Positions 7,277-15,561 are shown, counted from the stretch's first letter. The stretch: DNA of 18,709 nt from Campylobacteraceae bacterium (GCA_026985655.1 JALSQB010000021.1:1-18709), one strand, 5' to 3'. Numbers and translations are program-made. The notes: generated by a model not told the origin, from the sequence alone.

Positions 7277-7528
7277 ATGGCTTTATTAATTGCAAATGAT
7301 TGTATTGCGTGTGATGCGTGTAGAGAAGAGTGCCCAAATGAGGCTATTGAAGAGAATGACCCAGTTTATATTATTGATTCAGATAGATGTACCGAGTGTG
7401 TTGGACACTATGATGAACCACAATGTATCGCTGTTTGTCCAGTAGATTGTATTGCTTCAGACCCAGACAATGTTGAGACTGTCGAAGAGTTAAAATTTAA
7501 ATTTTCTCAATTAGACTTAGAAGAATAA
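7277..7528 (+). CDS. fdxB: 2[4Fe-4S] ferredoxin, YfhL/FdxB type
   Basis: This 83-residue soluble electron carrier has two cluster-binding motifs. The first is CxxCxxCxxxC with Cys9, 12, 15 and 19. The second is CxxC-x8-CxxxC with Cys38, 41, 50 and 54, with an extra Cys58. The eight-residue loop in the second motif and the short acidic C-terminal tail are typical of the YfhL/Allochromatium group. In E. coli YfhL is required with YegQ/TrhP for wobble-uridine 5-hydroxylation, and a U32 protein of that type lies at 1738-3039. In C. jejuni the equivalent gene follows cosR directly; here a kinase gene lies between. A 66-bp gap separates it from the kinase, with CTTAATTAAG at 7223-7232 and a possible TATAAA -10 at 7235-7240, so it may have its own promoter. 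The Shine-Dalgarno sequence is weak (GAGAG). Confidence 0.92.
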   Translation: MALLIANDCIACDACREECPNEAIEENDPVYIIDSDRCTECVGHYDEPQCIAVCPVDCIASDPDNVETVEELKFKFSQLDLEE

Positions 7529-7537
7529 TTTTTTCCT

Positions 7538-9028
7538 ATGCAAACCTGCACTGCAGTTATTGATATTGGCTCAAACTCTGCGAGACTTGTTATCTATCAA
7601 AAAAGCAGTGCTTATGGTTTTCACCTTATTTGTGAGAGAAAATCTAAAGTACGTATAGGTGAAGGTGCTTACGAAAAAGCAGGAAAACTTCAAAAAGTAG
7701 GTATTAATCGTGCCTACTTAGCCCTCAAAGAGTTTATTGCTACCACCCAATATTACCCCATAGATAAAATCTTATGTGTTGCTACTTCAGCCCTACGAGA
7801 TGCACCCAATGGCTTAGAATTTACCTCTTGGATTAAAAATCAGCTTAACCTAGACATAGAGATTATTGATGGTAAAAAAGAAGCATACTTTGGTGCAATT
7901 GCTGCTAAAAATCTTTTACCCATAAGAGATGGTATTACCATAGACATTGGTGGTGGTTCATCAGATTTAGCTTTGTTAAAAAACTCAAAAATCATTAGTA
8001 CCTATTCGCTTAATCTTGGTACAGTAAGATTAAAAGAGCTATTTTTTGATAAAAATAAATCAATAGAAGAAGCACGTAAGTTTATAAAAAAAGAGTTGGC
8101 AAATTTACCCAAAGAATTTCAACATCAACAAGTAATTGGTATTGGGGGTACAGCAAGAACGCTTTCAAAAGCCATTATGAAACTAGAAGATTATCCTTTT
8201 AATAACATTCATGCATTTGAATATAAAGTCAAGAAATATTTAAACTATTTTCAAAACCTTTCAAAAGCGAATATTAGCTTATTAAAATATCTATACATTC
8301 CTAAAGGACGATTTGACACCATTAGAGAGGGTGCTTTAATATGGGAAGAATTACTTCAACATGTCAATACAGACCATGTTATTACCTCGGGAGTAGGTGT
8401 AAGAGAAGGTGTTTTTTTAGATGATTTTTTAAAAGAAACGCTACAATTTCCAAAAGATATTAATCCTAGCATACAAAGCATCTTAGACCGTTTTGATGTA
8501 CAGCATATCAATACAAGTAAAAGAGCTGAAAATAGTGAAAAGCTTTTTCAACTTTTTGCAAAAGAGAAACGCATCAAAAAGAGATACTTAAAAGAACTCC
8601 TCTATGCCATCGAGCTTTCAGAAATAGGCTATAAGTTTAATATTTATCAATCCTATGAGCATGCTTTTAATGTTACCATAAAAGAGTTTAACTATGCCGT
8701 TACGCACAAAGAGCTTGTTTTAACAGCCATGCTCCTAAGATTTGGGGGAAATGATTTATATGATAAGAGAATATATAAACAATATAAAAACTTTTTACCT
8801 AAAAAAGAGGATTTTGCTTATTTAAGTTTTATCTATACATTAACTTCAACCCTTTTTGACCAAACAGCTTTAAAAAATTTTAACTTTATACTTAAAGACA
8901 ATACACTCTCAATTATTGCAAAAGGCTCACTCTACCTTGCTAAAGAAAAATTACAAGATATTGAGACACCCCACGGACTAAAACTCAAAGTCCTTGATAC
9001 CCAAGAACTTCCAGATTATAATTTTTAA
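7538..9028 (+). CDS. ppx: Ppx/GppA family exopolyphosphatase/guanosine pentaphosphatase
   Basis: The 496-residue protein belongs to the sugar kinase/Hsp70/actin-fold phosphatases. Phosphate motif 1 is AVIDIGSNSARLVIYQ near the N-terminus, ATSALRDAPNG (about 85-95) is the conserved segment that follows it, and ITIDIGGGSSDLAL (about 132-145) is phosphate motif 2. IGIGGTARTLSKA near residue 205 is a further family block. The region after about residue 310 resembles the helical HD-like part of longer Ppx/GppA proteins. It would degrade polyphosphate and/or convert pppGpp to ppGpp; which one cannot be told from sequence. It starts 9 bp after fdxB, so the two are cotranscribed. Its stop overlaps the bamA stop on the other strand: TTAA at 9025-9028 serves both. 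Confidence 0.92.
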   Translation: MQTCTAVIDIGSNSARLVIYQKSSAYGFHLICERKSKVRIGEGAYEKAGKLQKVGINRAYLALKEFIATTQYYPIDKILCVATSALRDAPNGLEFTSWIKNQLNLDIEIIDGKKEAYFGAIAAKNLLPIRDGITIDIGGGSSDLALLKNSKIISTYSLNLGTVRLKELFFDKNKSIEEARKFIKKELANLPKEFQHQQVIGIGGTARTLSKAIMKLEDYPFNNIHAFEYKVKKYLNYFQNLSKANISLLKYLYIPKGRFDTIREGALIWEELLQHVNTDHVITSGVGVREGVFLDDFLKETLQFPKDINPSIQSILDRFDVQHINTSKRAENSEKLFQLFAKEKRIKKRYLKELLYAIELSEIGYKFNIYQSYEHAFNVTIKEFNYAVTHKELVLTAMLLRFGGNDLYDKRIYKQYKNFLPKKEDFAYLSFIYTLTSTLFDQTALKNFNFILKDNTLSIIAKGSLYLAKEKLQDIETPHGLKLKVLDTQELPDYNF

Positions 9029-11289
9029 AATTTTTGTCCCATTGTAAATTCAAAGTTAGAAGTATGGTCATAGCTTTCAGGATTAAGAGCTCTTGAGAAG
9101 ACTAAGTTAATTGGACCCATCGGAGAGAACCATTCCAAAGAAACCCCATATCCTTCTTTGGTAACTTCATCCAGTTTTGTACTAGCACGCCCTATCATTC
9201 CATAATCATAAAAGAATGCTAAACGCATTTTAGCAGCTTTTGAAAGAGGAATACTCGCTTCAATGGTATTGATTAAGCTTTGCGTTCCCCCTTTAAGGTC
9301 TCTTGTTCCATTTTCATCTACTTCAAACGGTCTAATACTATATGGGTCATATCCTCTGACTGAACCAATACCCCCCATAAATAACTTTTCAGGTACGGCA
9401 ATATTACCTTGGTCTTTTAAGTATCTGGCTCTGACTTTATAGCGTAAAATCAAATCATAATCAATAATATCTTCAAGCCCATAGTAAGCACCAAATCGTG
9501 CTGTAGCATCTACAAATTTTTGATCCCCTCCAATACCAGAGTAACCTAAACTTCCTCCTAAAATAATTCCTTCTCTTGGCGTATAGAAATCATCTGTACT
9601 GTCATAATTTAAGCCCATAGCAAAAGTACTTTTTGCATAATTTAAATCTTCTGGACTAAAGATAAGCTGACCATAATCAGTCAAGGCATTTGGATTATCT
9701 GTGTTATTAGAATCAGTTGTTTTATTTTTAGAATAACTATAACTTAATGAACCATACAAGTTACGTGTTATCTGTTTTCCAACATTGGCACTTGCCCCTA
9801 TGCTTTTTTGGGTATAGAGTTGATACTGCATCTCTCTTTGGTAGAGACTTCCTCCCATACTATATTCACTGTCCCAAACCCTTGGGTTTTGAACATTTAA
9901 AGAGAAGTTTTTAGAGACCTTAGAGATGTCAAAAGAGACCCCAGCATTAATTCCTGAACCCAAAATATTTCTATCTGATAGCGAAGCTGAAACCATCGCT
10001 CCTTGATAAGAACCATACCCTCCTCCTGCTTGAATACTTCCTGTGGCTGCTTCTTTTACTTTTACTAAAAGATTCATAGAGTGTGCATTAACACGCTCTT
10101 TTTCTATATTTACTTTGTCAAAATAACCTCGACGACCTAAGGCACTTTTTGAATCTTTTAAATCTGTTAAAGAGAATAAATCTCCAGGTGCTAAATAGAC
10201 ATCTCGCCGAATAACTCTATCAATAGTATGATGATTTCCTGAAATAATAACATCGTTAATTGTCACCTTATCACCAGGTACTATACGATATAAAATATCT
10301 ACTGTTTTTGCCTCTTTATTTTTTCTAAAATCTGGTCGAACACGGGCAAAAGCATAACCTAGATTGGCAACCTGCTCTTGAATGTATGCTTTATCTTTAC
10401 GAAGTTTATTAATGTTAAAGACTTTTCCTTCTAATGATTTTAATCCCTCTTTAACCTCATTTAAATCCAAGCCTTCTACTTCTCCTTGAAGCGTAATGGT
10501 ATTGATTTTATACTGTTCACCCTCAGAGATTTGGTAACTAACATCAGCTTTATACGCACCTGAATTAACACGCATTAATGGGTCAGATACCGTTGCATCA
10601 AGATAACCTTTTTGCATATAGACATCTTGAGCTCTTTTCCCATCTAATGCCAAATCATCTAAATGAGCAACCCCATTGTTAAGACCAGGAAACCACCCCA
10701 TAAAATCTTCTTCTCTATTGGCAAGTGCTGATTCCAAATCAGAAGAATCTACTTTATCTGAACCTGCAAAATTAATTTTATCAATATAGATTTTCTCACC
10801 CTTATTGACATTAAAAACCAAAGAGACGCTCTCCTCTTTAGGTACAACATCAATCTCCACTACGGTGTCATAGTAACCTTCATTCTCAATTTTTTTAATC
10901 AAACGTTTTTTAGCCGTTTCTACTTTACGTGCATCATAGAGGTCACCTTTTCGTAAACCAATGGCTAAGAATTCAGACTCTTCTTCATCTGACGAACTAT
11001 AACCATGCATCTCTAGCTTTGAAATTGTTGATTTTTCTGTAAATTGATAAACAAGTCCTCCCGCAGGAGTAGCAGAGACAATAATGTCTGAAAAGTAGCC
11101 TTGACGATAAAATGCTTTAAGCGACTCATCAATTTTATTAATGTCAAAAGCTTCTCCAACGTGAATATTTGATATTTCTGTAGCCACTTCCTTGGAGATA
11201 TGAAGCAGACCCTTATACTCAATTGAAGTGATATTTTGTGCAAGAAGTATGGAACTTAGTCCCACAGATAAAGTAAAAAGTTTTTTCAT
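9025..11289 (-). CDS. bamA: Outer-membrane protein assembly factor BamA
   Basis: The 754-residue protein is the core of the BAM complex, which folds and inserts beta-barrel proteins into the outer membrane. Residues 1-18 form a signal peptide (MKKLF, hydrophobic core, cleavage near LLAQ). About 20-410 holds a run of POTRA repeats, probably five, with the usual G-Y/F motifs such as QGYFSDIIV, EGYYDTVVEI and RGYFDKVNIE. About 411-754 is the 16-strand barrel, with the lid-lock motif VRGY at 644-647. The C-terminal strand ends in phenylalanine (TMGQKF), the outer-membrane insertion signal. The ATG follows AGGAAT. It diverges from tyrA across 110 bp and is convergent with ppx with a 4-bp overlap, so there is no room for a separate terminator. 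Confidence 0.96.
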   Translation of the reverse strand: MKKLFTLSVGLSSILLAQNITSIEYKGLLHISKEVATEISNIHVGEAFDINKIDESLKAFYRQGYFSDIIVSATPAGGLVYQFTEKSTISKLEMHGYSSSDEEESEFLAIGLRKGDLYDARKVETAKKRLIKKIENEGYYDTVVEIDVVPKEESVSLVFNVNKGEKIYIDKINFAGSDKVDSSDLESALANREEDFMGWFPGLNNGVAHLDDLALDGKRAQDVYMQKGYLDATVSDPLMRVNSGAYKADVSYQISEGEQYKINTITLQGEVEGLDLNEVKEGLKSLEGKVFNINKLRKDKAYIQEQVANLGYAFARVRPDFRKNKEAKTVDILYRIVPGDKVTINDVIISGNHHTIDRVIRRDVYLAPGDLFSLTDLKDSKSALGRRGYFDKVNIEKERVNAHSMNLLVKVKEAATGSIQAGGGYGSYQGAMVSASLSDRNILGSGINAGVSFDISKVSKNFSLNVQNPRVWDSEYSMGGSLYQREMQYQLYTQKSIGASANVGKQITRNLYGSLSYSYSKNKTTDSNNTDNPNALTDYGQLIFSPEDLNYAKSTFAMGLNYDSTDDFYTPREGIILGGSLGYSGIGGDQKFVDATARFGAYYGLEDIIDYDLILRYKVRARYLKDQGNIAVPEKLFMGGIGSVRGYDPYSIRPFEVDENGTRDLKGGTQSLINTIEASIPLSKAAKMRLAFFYDYGMIGRASTKLDEVTKEGYGVSLEWFSPMGPINLVFSRALNPESYDHTSNFEFTMGQKF

Positions 11290-11336
11290 ATAGTTAATTA
11301 TTCCTTCGATTATGCATCTATATTAATAAATAGCCA

Positions 11337-11373
11337 TTAGTGTATCTATTTTTCACTAAAAAAGTGCTATAAT
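11337..11373 (+). promoter_or_regulatory. tyrA promoter with inverted repeats
   Basis: TG-C-TATAAT is a perfect extended -10 (TATAAT at 11368-11373), with transcription expected near 11380. Directly upstream is a CACT/AGTG inverted repeat (11354-11357 and 11363-11366, 5-nt centre). A second pairing, TTAGTG (11337-11342) with CACTAA (11354-11359), shares one arm. Neither looks like a terminator, so a repressor site over the -10/-35 spacer is possible. The ligand or regulator is unknown. Confidence 0.5.
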
Positions 11374-11399
11374 CCGAAAAATAAGTTTGAAGAGAATAT

Positions 11400-12230
11400 A
11401 TGAATATTGGCATAATTGGCTTAGGTTTAATGGGTGGTTCATTGGGTTTAGCACTAAAAAAATATCCTAAAAAATATACAGTACTTGGATATGACCACAA
11501 TCCAATCCATCAAAATGATGCCCTAGAGCTGAAGCTAGTCGATAAAATTAGCAGTGACTTGAATGAAATGAAAGCGTGTGACATTATTATCTTAACCATT
11601 CCTGTTGATGCAATCATCGCAATTAGTCAAGATTTTTTAGATATTTCAAAAAACTGTACAGTCATAGATTTTGGCTCTTCAAAAGAGAAAATATCTTCTT
11701 CCATTCCCTCCCCTATTCGGCAAAACTATGTCACGGCTCACCCCATGACAGGTACGGAAAAATTTGGACCATCAGCTGCCATAGAGGATTTATATAGCCA
11801 TAAAACCATGGTCATCTGTGATATTGAAAAGAGTGGTGAGTATCAAAAAGAAGTTGCACTTGCTCTCTTTAGAGATATTGATGCCAAAATCGTTTTTATG
11901 GGTGCAAAAGAGCATGACCGTCATGCGGCATTTATCTCACATATGCCACATGCTGTCTCTTATGCCCTTGCCCAATCGGTCATGAAACAAGAAGACCCTA
12001 AAAGCATTTTAGCCCTTGCAGGTGGAGGATTTAAAAGTATGAGTCGCATTGCAAAATCTTCACCCAAAATGTGGGAAGACATTTTCAGACAAAACAAAAA
12101 CAATCTTTTAGAATCTATTACTGCTTTTAATACCGAAATGCAACTCTGTCAAACCCTTATCGAAGAAGAGAAGTGGGAAGAGCTTCACCAATGGATGAGC
12201 CAAGCCAATCAACTCCATAAAATACTGTAA
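11400..12230 (+). CDS. tyrA: Prephenate dehydrogenase TyrA
   Basis: This 276-residue monofunctional enzyme oxidatively decarboxylates prephenate to 4-hydroxyphenylpyruvate for tyrosine synthesis. It has an N-terminal Rossmann fold with GLGLMGGS (7-14) and Asp32 in VLGYDHNP, which points to NAD rather than NADP. The active-site segment TAHPMTGTE (112-120) carries His114, and EHDRHAAFISHMPHAVSYAL (171-190) carries the second conserved histidine pair. SPKMWEDIF (221-229), with Arg230 just after, matches the substrate-binding helix. No chorismate mutase or ACT domain is attached. The GAAGAG ribosome-binding site lies about 5 nt before the ATG. Its stop is one base from the stop of convergent dprA. 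Confidence 0.94.
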   Translation: MNIGIIGLGLMGGSLGLALKKYPKKYTVLGYDHNPIHQNDALELKLVDKISSDLNEMKACDIIILTIPVDAIIAISQDFLDISKNCTVIDFGSSKEKISSSIPSPIRQNYVTAHPMTGTEKFGPSAAIEDLYSHKTMVICDIEKSGEYQKEVALALFRDIDAKIVFMGAKEHDRHAAFISHMPHAVSYALAQSVMKQEDPKSILALAGGGFKSMSRIAKSSPKMWEDIFRQNKNNLLESITAFNTEMQLCQTLIEEEKWEELHQWMSQANQLHKIL

Positions 12231-12231
12231 A

Positions 12232-13020
12232 TTAGACCAGTCGAACCAATCCATTCTCAATGCAAATTAAACCCTCTAGCTCTGCTTCGTAAACCCTATC
12301 AGAGAACTTAGCAATAGCATCATCAAAGGTAGGTGAAGTTTGACAGAAATAGAAAAACTCATCTTTCTCGATGGCTTCATTTTGAGGGATAACCCCATAA
12401 TTATCAGCAAAAGTTTCAATATTATAAATAGGAAGTGCCAATCCCTCATCTAACAATTTATTGGTTCCTAAACTCTCCCCTAAGCGATGGGGTAAAACAT
12501 AAATTTGTTTACCCATTTTTAATGCAAACTCAACCGAACGCATAGAACCTGAATTTTCATCTGCTTCAGTAACAATTAAAACCTCTCCTAATGCCACGAC
12601 CAATTCATTACGTACCACAAAAGACCAAGGGGCTGCTTTGGTAGTCACAGGAAATTGACTCAACATCAATCCCTCTTTTTCAATCCCCTCAATTAAATGA
12701 CGATTTACAGAGGGGTAACGAATATCTAAAGAGTTTGCCACTACGGCGATGGTATTGTTGAGTCCTGCTCCTTGATGAACTAAAGCATCAACCCCCATAG
12801 CTGCACCAGAAACCAAACAAATACCCCGTTTAGCCAATGCTGATGCTAAGATTTTTGTTTGCTGTTGCGTATAGAGCGAAGGTCGTCTTGTCCCAACAAT
12901 AGAAACTTTTGTACGTTGTAATAATGCTCTATCTCCTAAAGCATACAACGCTTTAGGATATTTTTTCATTGATTCAAGTGCTTTAATATGTTCATCATAC
13001 AGAGAAATTTTATTTTTCAT
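12232..13020 (-). CDS. dprA: DNA processing protein DprA (short, Rossmann-core type)
   Basis: This 262-residue protein loads RecA onto incoming single-stranded DNA during natural transformation. The Rossmann-like core shows IVGTRRPS (41-48), LVSGAAMGVDALVH (69-82), RYPSVNRHLI (101-110), FVVRNELVVAL (134-144), NSGSMRSVEFAL (156-167) and LGTNKLLDEG (184-193). It lacks the N-terminal SAM-like domain of longer DprA proteins. A small C-terminal winged-helix-like segment (about 218-262) ends ENGLVRLV. This size matches the H. pylori protein. It begins 9 bp after the transporter gene, so it is probably read from the same transcript. It converges on tyrA with one base between the stops. Confidence 0.92.
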   Translation of the reverse strand: MKNKISLYDEHIKALESMKKYPKALYALGDRALLQRTKVSIVGTRRPSLYTQQQTKILASALAKRGICLVSGAAMGVDALVHQGAGLNNTIAVVANSLDIRYPSVNRHLIEGIEKEGLMLSQFPVTTKAAPWSFVVRNELVVALGEVLIVTEADENSGSMRSVEFALKMGKQIYVLPHRLGESLGTNKLLDEGLALPIYNIETFADNYGVIPQNEAIEKDEFFYFCQTSPTFDDAIAKFSDRVYEAELEGLICIENGLVRLV

Positions 13021-13029
13021 AAAAATCCA

Positions 13030-14376
13030 TTATAACCATAGAAAATAAGCCACACAAGCCAAGATAAAAATACCAATCAAATTGGCTTTAAATCCAACTT
13101 TTGCCATTTGAGCGATGGGAATAACACGTGACGACATAACAATGGCATTTGGTGGTGTGGCAATGGGCAACATAAAAGCATAAGAAGCTGCTACCGTAGC
13201 AGTCATAAGTAAAACCGTTCCCTGTTCAGTAGGCATATCTTTTGCAAACTCATAAAAAATAGGTATGGCAATGGAGGTTAAAGCCGTATTTGAAGTCACT
13301 TCTGTTGAAAATGCAACAAAAAAAGCAACCAACAAAAACATCCAAAACAGAGGCATATCAGCAATAAATGAAAGTTTGGTCGCAATATCAGCTGCCAATC
13401 CTGTGGTAGAGAATGCCGTAGCAATAGAAAATCCAGCCCCAAAAAGCATAATAATCTCATACGGCATATTTCGCGTATCTTCCCAAGTCAAAAAACCAAG
13501 CTTTGGGAAAAACATTAACAAACCAAAGCCTAAAAGTAGCATCTTCTCATCTAAAGAAAACCCTAAAATTTGCTTAGAAAAGGTATTGCCTATCAATACC
13601 AATGCCAATAAGCCAATGATTATATACAAACGTTTTTGATGCTTATCTAAAGTAGGAATTTTATTATCGGCAATACCCTCTACAGATTCATCTTTAAGCC
13701 CTAAGGACAACAACCAAGGAATAATAATTAGCATAATCGCAACCAAAGGAAGCATCTTGTAAACCCATTCACCAAATGCCAAAACAGGGAGATGATTCTC
13801 TTCTAAAAAACCTAATAAAATTAAATTAGGTGCTGTTCCAATGGGCGTTAAAATCCCTCCTACACTTGCACCATAAGCCGTTGCCAATAAAAATCTAATT
13901 TTTAGTTTTATATTATCAGACAAATAGAGTGCCACAGGCATCAACATTAAGGTAATGGTGGTATTAGAAAGAATAGAAGATAATAGTGCTGAAGTAATTG
14001 CTAAAGCGTAAAGAATCCCTAAAGCAGTATTGGGAAAATAGCTTAAAAGTTTAGAAGAGAAGTAGAGATGAAGTTTCACTTTTTCTATGGCAATCGCCAA
14101 CATAAACCCACCCAAAAATAAAAAGATAATAGATTTAGAGTAATTAGGTGTTACTTCATTGAGTTCAAGCACCCCAAACATCGGAAAAAGAAGTATTGGT
14201 AAGAGTGAAACAACCCCTAGAGGTAAAGCTTCATTTGTCCAAAGCGTTACAAGTAAAGCTACCAAACCTATCAATAAAGCTTGTACTGGCGTAAAAAAGA
14301 ACCAACTTAAGGTGGTAAATAATACGCCAATTAATAGAGCAACAATAATTGCTTTAAATTCTGTAAATAGTTGCAT
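13030..14376 (-). CDS. SLC13/DASS family anion:Na+ symporter
   Basis: This 448-residue inner-membrane transporter has about 11-12 hydrophobic segments. The two SNT motifs that bind substrate and sodium are present: SNTTITLMLMPVALYLS near 138-154 and SNTALTSIAIPI near 362-373. Their partner loops are GASVGGILTPIGTAPNLI (about 169-186) and ATPPNAIVM (about 406-414). These place it in the divalent anion:sodium symporter family, whose substrates include C4- and C6-carboxylates, sulfate and phosphate. The substrate cannot be read from sequence; a dicarboxylate would suit the malate/fumarate genes nearby, but that is inference. It lies 53 bp after ilvC and 9 bp before dprA. Its ribosome-binding site sits in a perfect hairpin (14378-14402), suggesting translational control. 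Confidence 0.9.
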   Translation of the reverse strand: MQLFTEFKAIIVALLIGVLFTTLSWFFFTPVQALLIGLVALLVTLWTNEALPLGVVSLLPILLFPMFGVLELNEVTPNYSKSIIFLFLGGFMLAIAIEKVKLHLYFSSKLLSYFPNTALGILYALAITSALLSSILSNTTITLMLMPVALYLSDNIKLKIRFLLATAYGASVGGILTPIGTAPNLILLGFLEENHLPVLAFGEWVYKMLPLVAIMLIIIPWLLSLGLKDESVEGIADNKIPTLDKHQKRLYIIIGLLALVLIGNTFSKQILGFSLDEKMLLLGFGLLMFFPKLGFLTWEDTRNMPYEIIMLFGAGFSIATAFSTTGLAADIATKLSFIADMPLFWMFLLVAFFVAFSTEVTSNTALTSIAIPIFYEFAKDMPTEQGTVLLMTATVAASYAFMLPIATPPNAIVMSSRVIPIAQMAKVGFKANLIGIFILACVAYFLWL

Positions 14377-14377
14377 A

Positions 14378-14402
14378 ATATTCCTTTTAAATAAAGGAAT
14401 AT
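14378..14402 (-). promoter_or_regulatory. Perfect hairpin sequestering the transporter's Shine-Dalgarno sequence
   Basis: The arms ATATTCCTTT and AAAGGAATAT (minus strand 14402-14393 and 14387-14378) pair over 10 bp with a 5-nt loop ATTTA. The 3' arm holds AAAGGA, the ribosome-binding site, and ends one base before the ATG at 14376-14374. In the mRNA the site would be base-paired. This could act as an RNA thermometer-like switch or other translational control, or as a DNA operator. It is not followed by a T-run, so it is not a terminator. Confidence 0.65.
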
Positions 14403-14429
14403 CTTAGCATCTTTCTACGAATAAATAAA

Positions 14430-15455
14430 TTAGTTAGTCTCTTGATCTACAATTTTATTAGCAGAAATCCAAGGCATCATCTCTCTAAGTTTGTTTCCTG
14501 TTTGTGTAATAAGTTTAGTTTTATCATTATTTCTTTCAGCATTCATTCTTGGGTATCCTGCTTGACCTTCTAAAATAAAGTCTTTAGCAAATCTTCCATC
14601 TTGAATTTCTGTTAAAATTTCTCTCATAGCAGCTTTAGACTCAGCATTAATAACACGTTTACCTGAAACATAGTCACCATACTCAGCTGTGTTAGAGATA
14701 GAGTATCTCATATCTGCAATTCCACCTTCAAACATCAAATCAACAATAAGTTTCAACTCATGTAAACACTCAAAGTAAGCCAATTCTGGAGCATATCCAG
14801 CTTCTGTTAATGTTTCAAATCCAGCTTGAACTAAAGAGGCTGCACCACCACAAAGTACGGCTTGTTCACCAAAAAGGTCTGTTTCTGTTTCATCTTTAAA
14901 AGTAGTCTCAATAATTGCTGTTCTACCTCCACCAATAGCTGAAGCATAAGAAAGAGCTAACTCTTTAGTGCTACCACTTGGGTTTTGACCAACAGCAATA
15001 AGGTCAGGAATACCCCCACCTCTTACAAATTCAGAACGTACAGTATGACCTGGTGCTTTAGGAGCAATCATTGTAACATTAATGTCTTTTCTAGGAATAA
15101 TTCTTCCATAGTGAATGTTAAACCCATGTCCAAAAGCAATGGTAGCACCCTCTTTAAGATTTGGTTCAATTTCATTTTCATAAATCTCTTTTTGATTTTC
15201 ATCAGGAAGAAGAATCATTACCACATCACCTTTAGCTGAAGCTTCTGCTACAGTTAAAGTCTCAAAACCTTTAGCCTCTGCTTTAGCCCAAGATGAACCA
15301 TCTTTTCTAAGACCAATAACTACATTAACACCAGAATCTCTTAAGTTTTCTGCATGGGCATGCCCTTGTGAACCGAAACCGATCATTGCTACTGTTTTTG
15401 ATTTGATGATATTAATATCACAATCTTTGTCATAATATACATTTAAAGTTGACAT
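14430..15455 (-). CDS. ilvC: Ketol-acid reductoisomerase IlvC (class I)
   Basis: This 341-residue cytoplasmic enzyme converts acetolactate or acetohydroxybutyrate to the dihydroxy-acid in valine, leucine and isoleucine synthesis, using Mg2+ and NADPH. The Rossmann motif is GFGSQGHAHA (26-35). Arg50 with Ser54/Ser55 in GLRKDGSSW is the usual NADPH-specifying loop. His110 and KAPGH (133-137) are catalytic. The two Mg ions would be held by Asp193 and Glu197 (DLFGEQ) and Glu229 and Glu233 (YFECLHE). The length marks the short class I. AAGGA lies 6 nt before the ATG. A -10 lies about 30 nt further upstream, and the leader is only about 25 nt, so no leader-peptide attenuator is present. The downstream transporter and dprA may share its transcript. 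Confidence 0.97.
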   Translation of the reverse strand: MSTLNVYYDKDCDINIIKSKTVAMIGFGSQGHAHAENLRDSGVNVVIGLRKDGSSWAKAEAKGFETLTVAEASAKGDVVMILLPDENQKEIYENEIEPNLKEGATIAFGHGFNIHYGRIIPRKDINVTMIAPKAPGHTVRSEFVRGGGIPDLIAVGQNPSGSTKELALSYASAIGGGRTAIIETTFKDETETDLFGEQAVLCGGAASLVQAGFETLTEAGYAPELAYFECLHELKLIVDLMFEGGIADMRYSISNTAEYGDYVSGKRVINAESKAAMREILTEIQDGRFAKDFILEGQAGYPRMNAERNNDKTKLITQTGNKLREMMPWISANKIVDQETN

Positions 15456-15486
15456 TATTTTTCCTTAGAAGTTTAAAAATTTCGCG

Positions 15487-15492
15487 ATTATA
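15487..15492 (-). promoter_or_regulatory. -10 of the ilvC promoter
   Basis: The minus strand reads TATAAT at 15492-15487, with transcription expected near 15480 and a leader of about 25 nt. No recognisable -35; the bases at 15510-15515 read AGAAAA on the minus strand. Confidence 0.55.
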
Positions 15493-15561
15493 CCGTAATT
15501 AAACATTCATTTTCTTTTATTATTACTATTGCATAAAGAATAATCAAAAAAACCATAAACA

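Noticed and set aside
13265..13639. 124-codon + strand open frame within the SLC13 gene
   Set aside because: Antisense shadow; the transporter frame carries the conserved SNT motif in the same bases.
14430..15455. Branched-chain amino acid attenuator upstream of ilvC, using the 15568-15604 hairpin
   Set aside because: The ilvC -10 at 15487-15492 lies between the hairpin and the gene, so the hairpin would not be in the main ilvC transcript.
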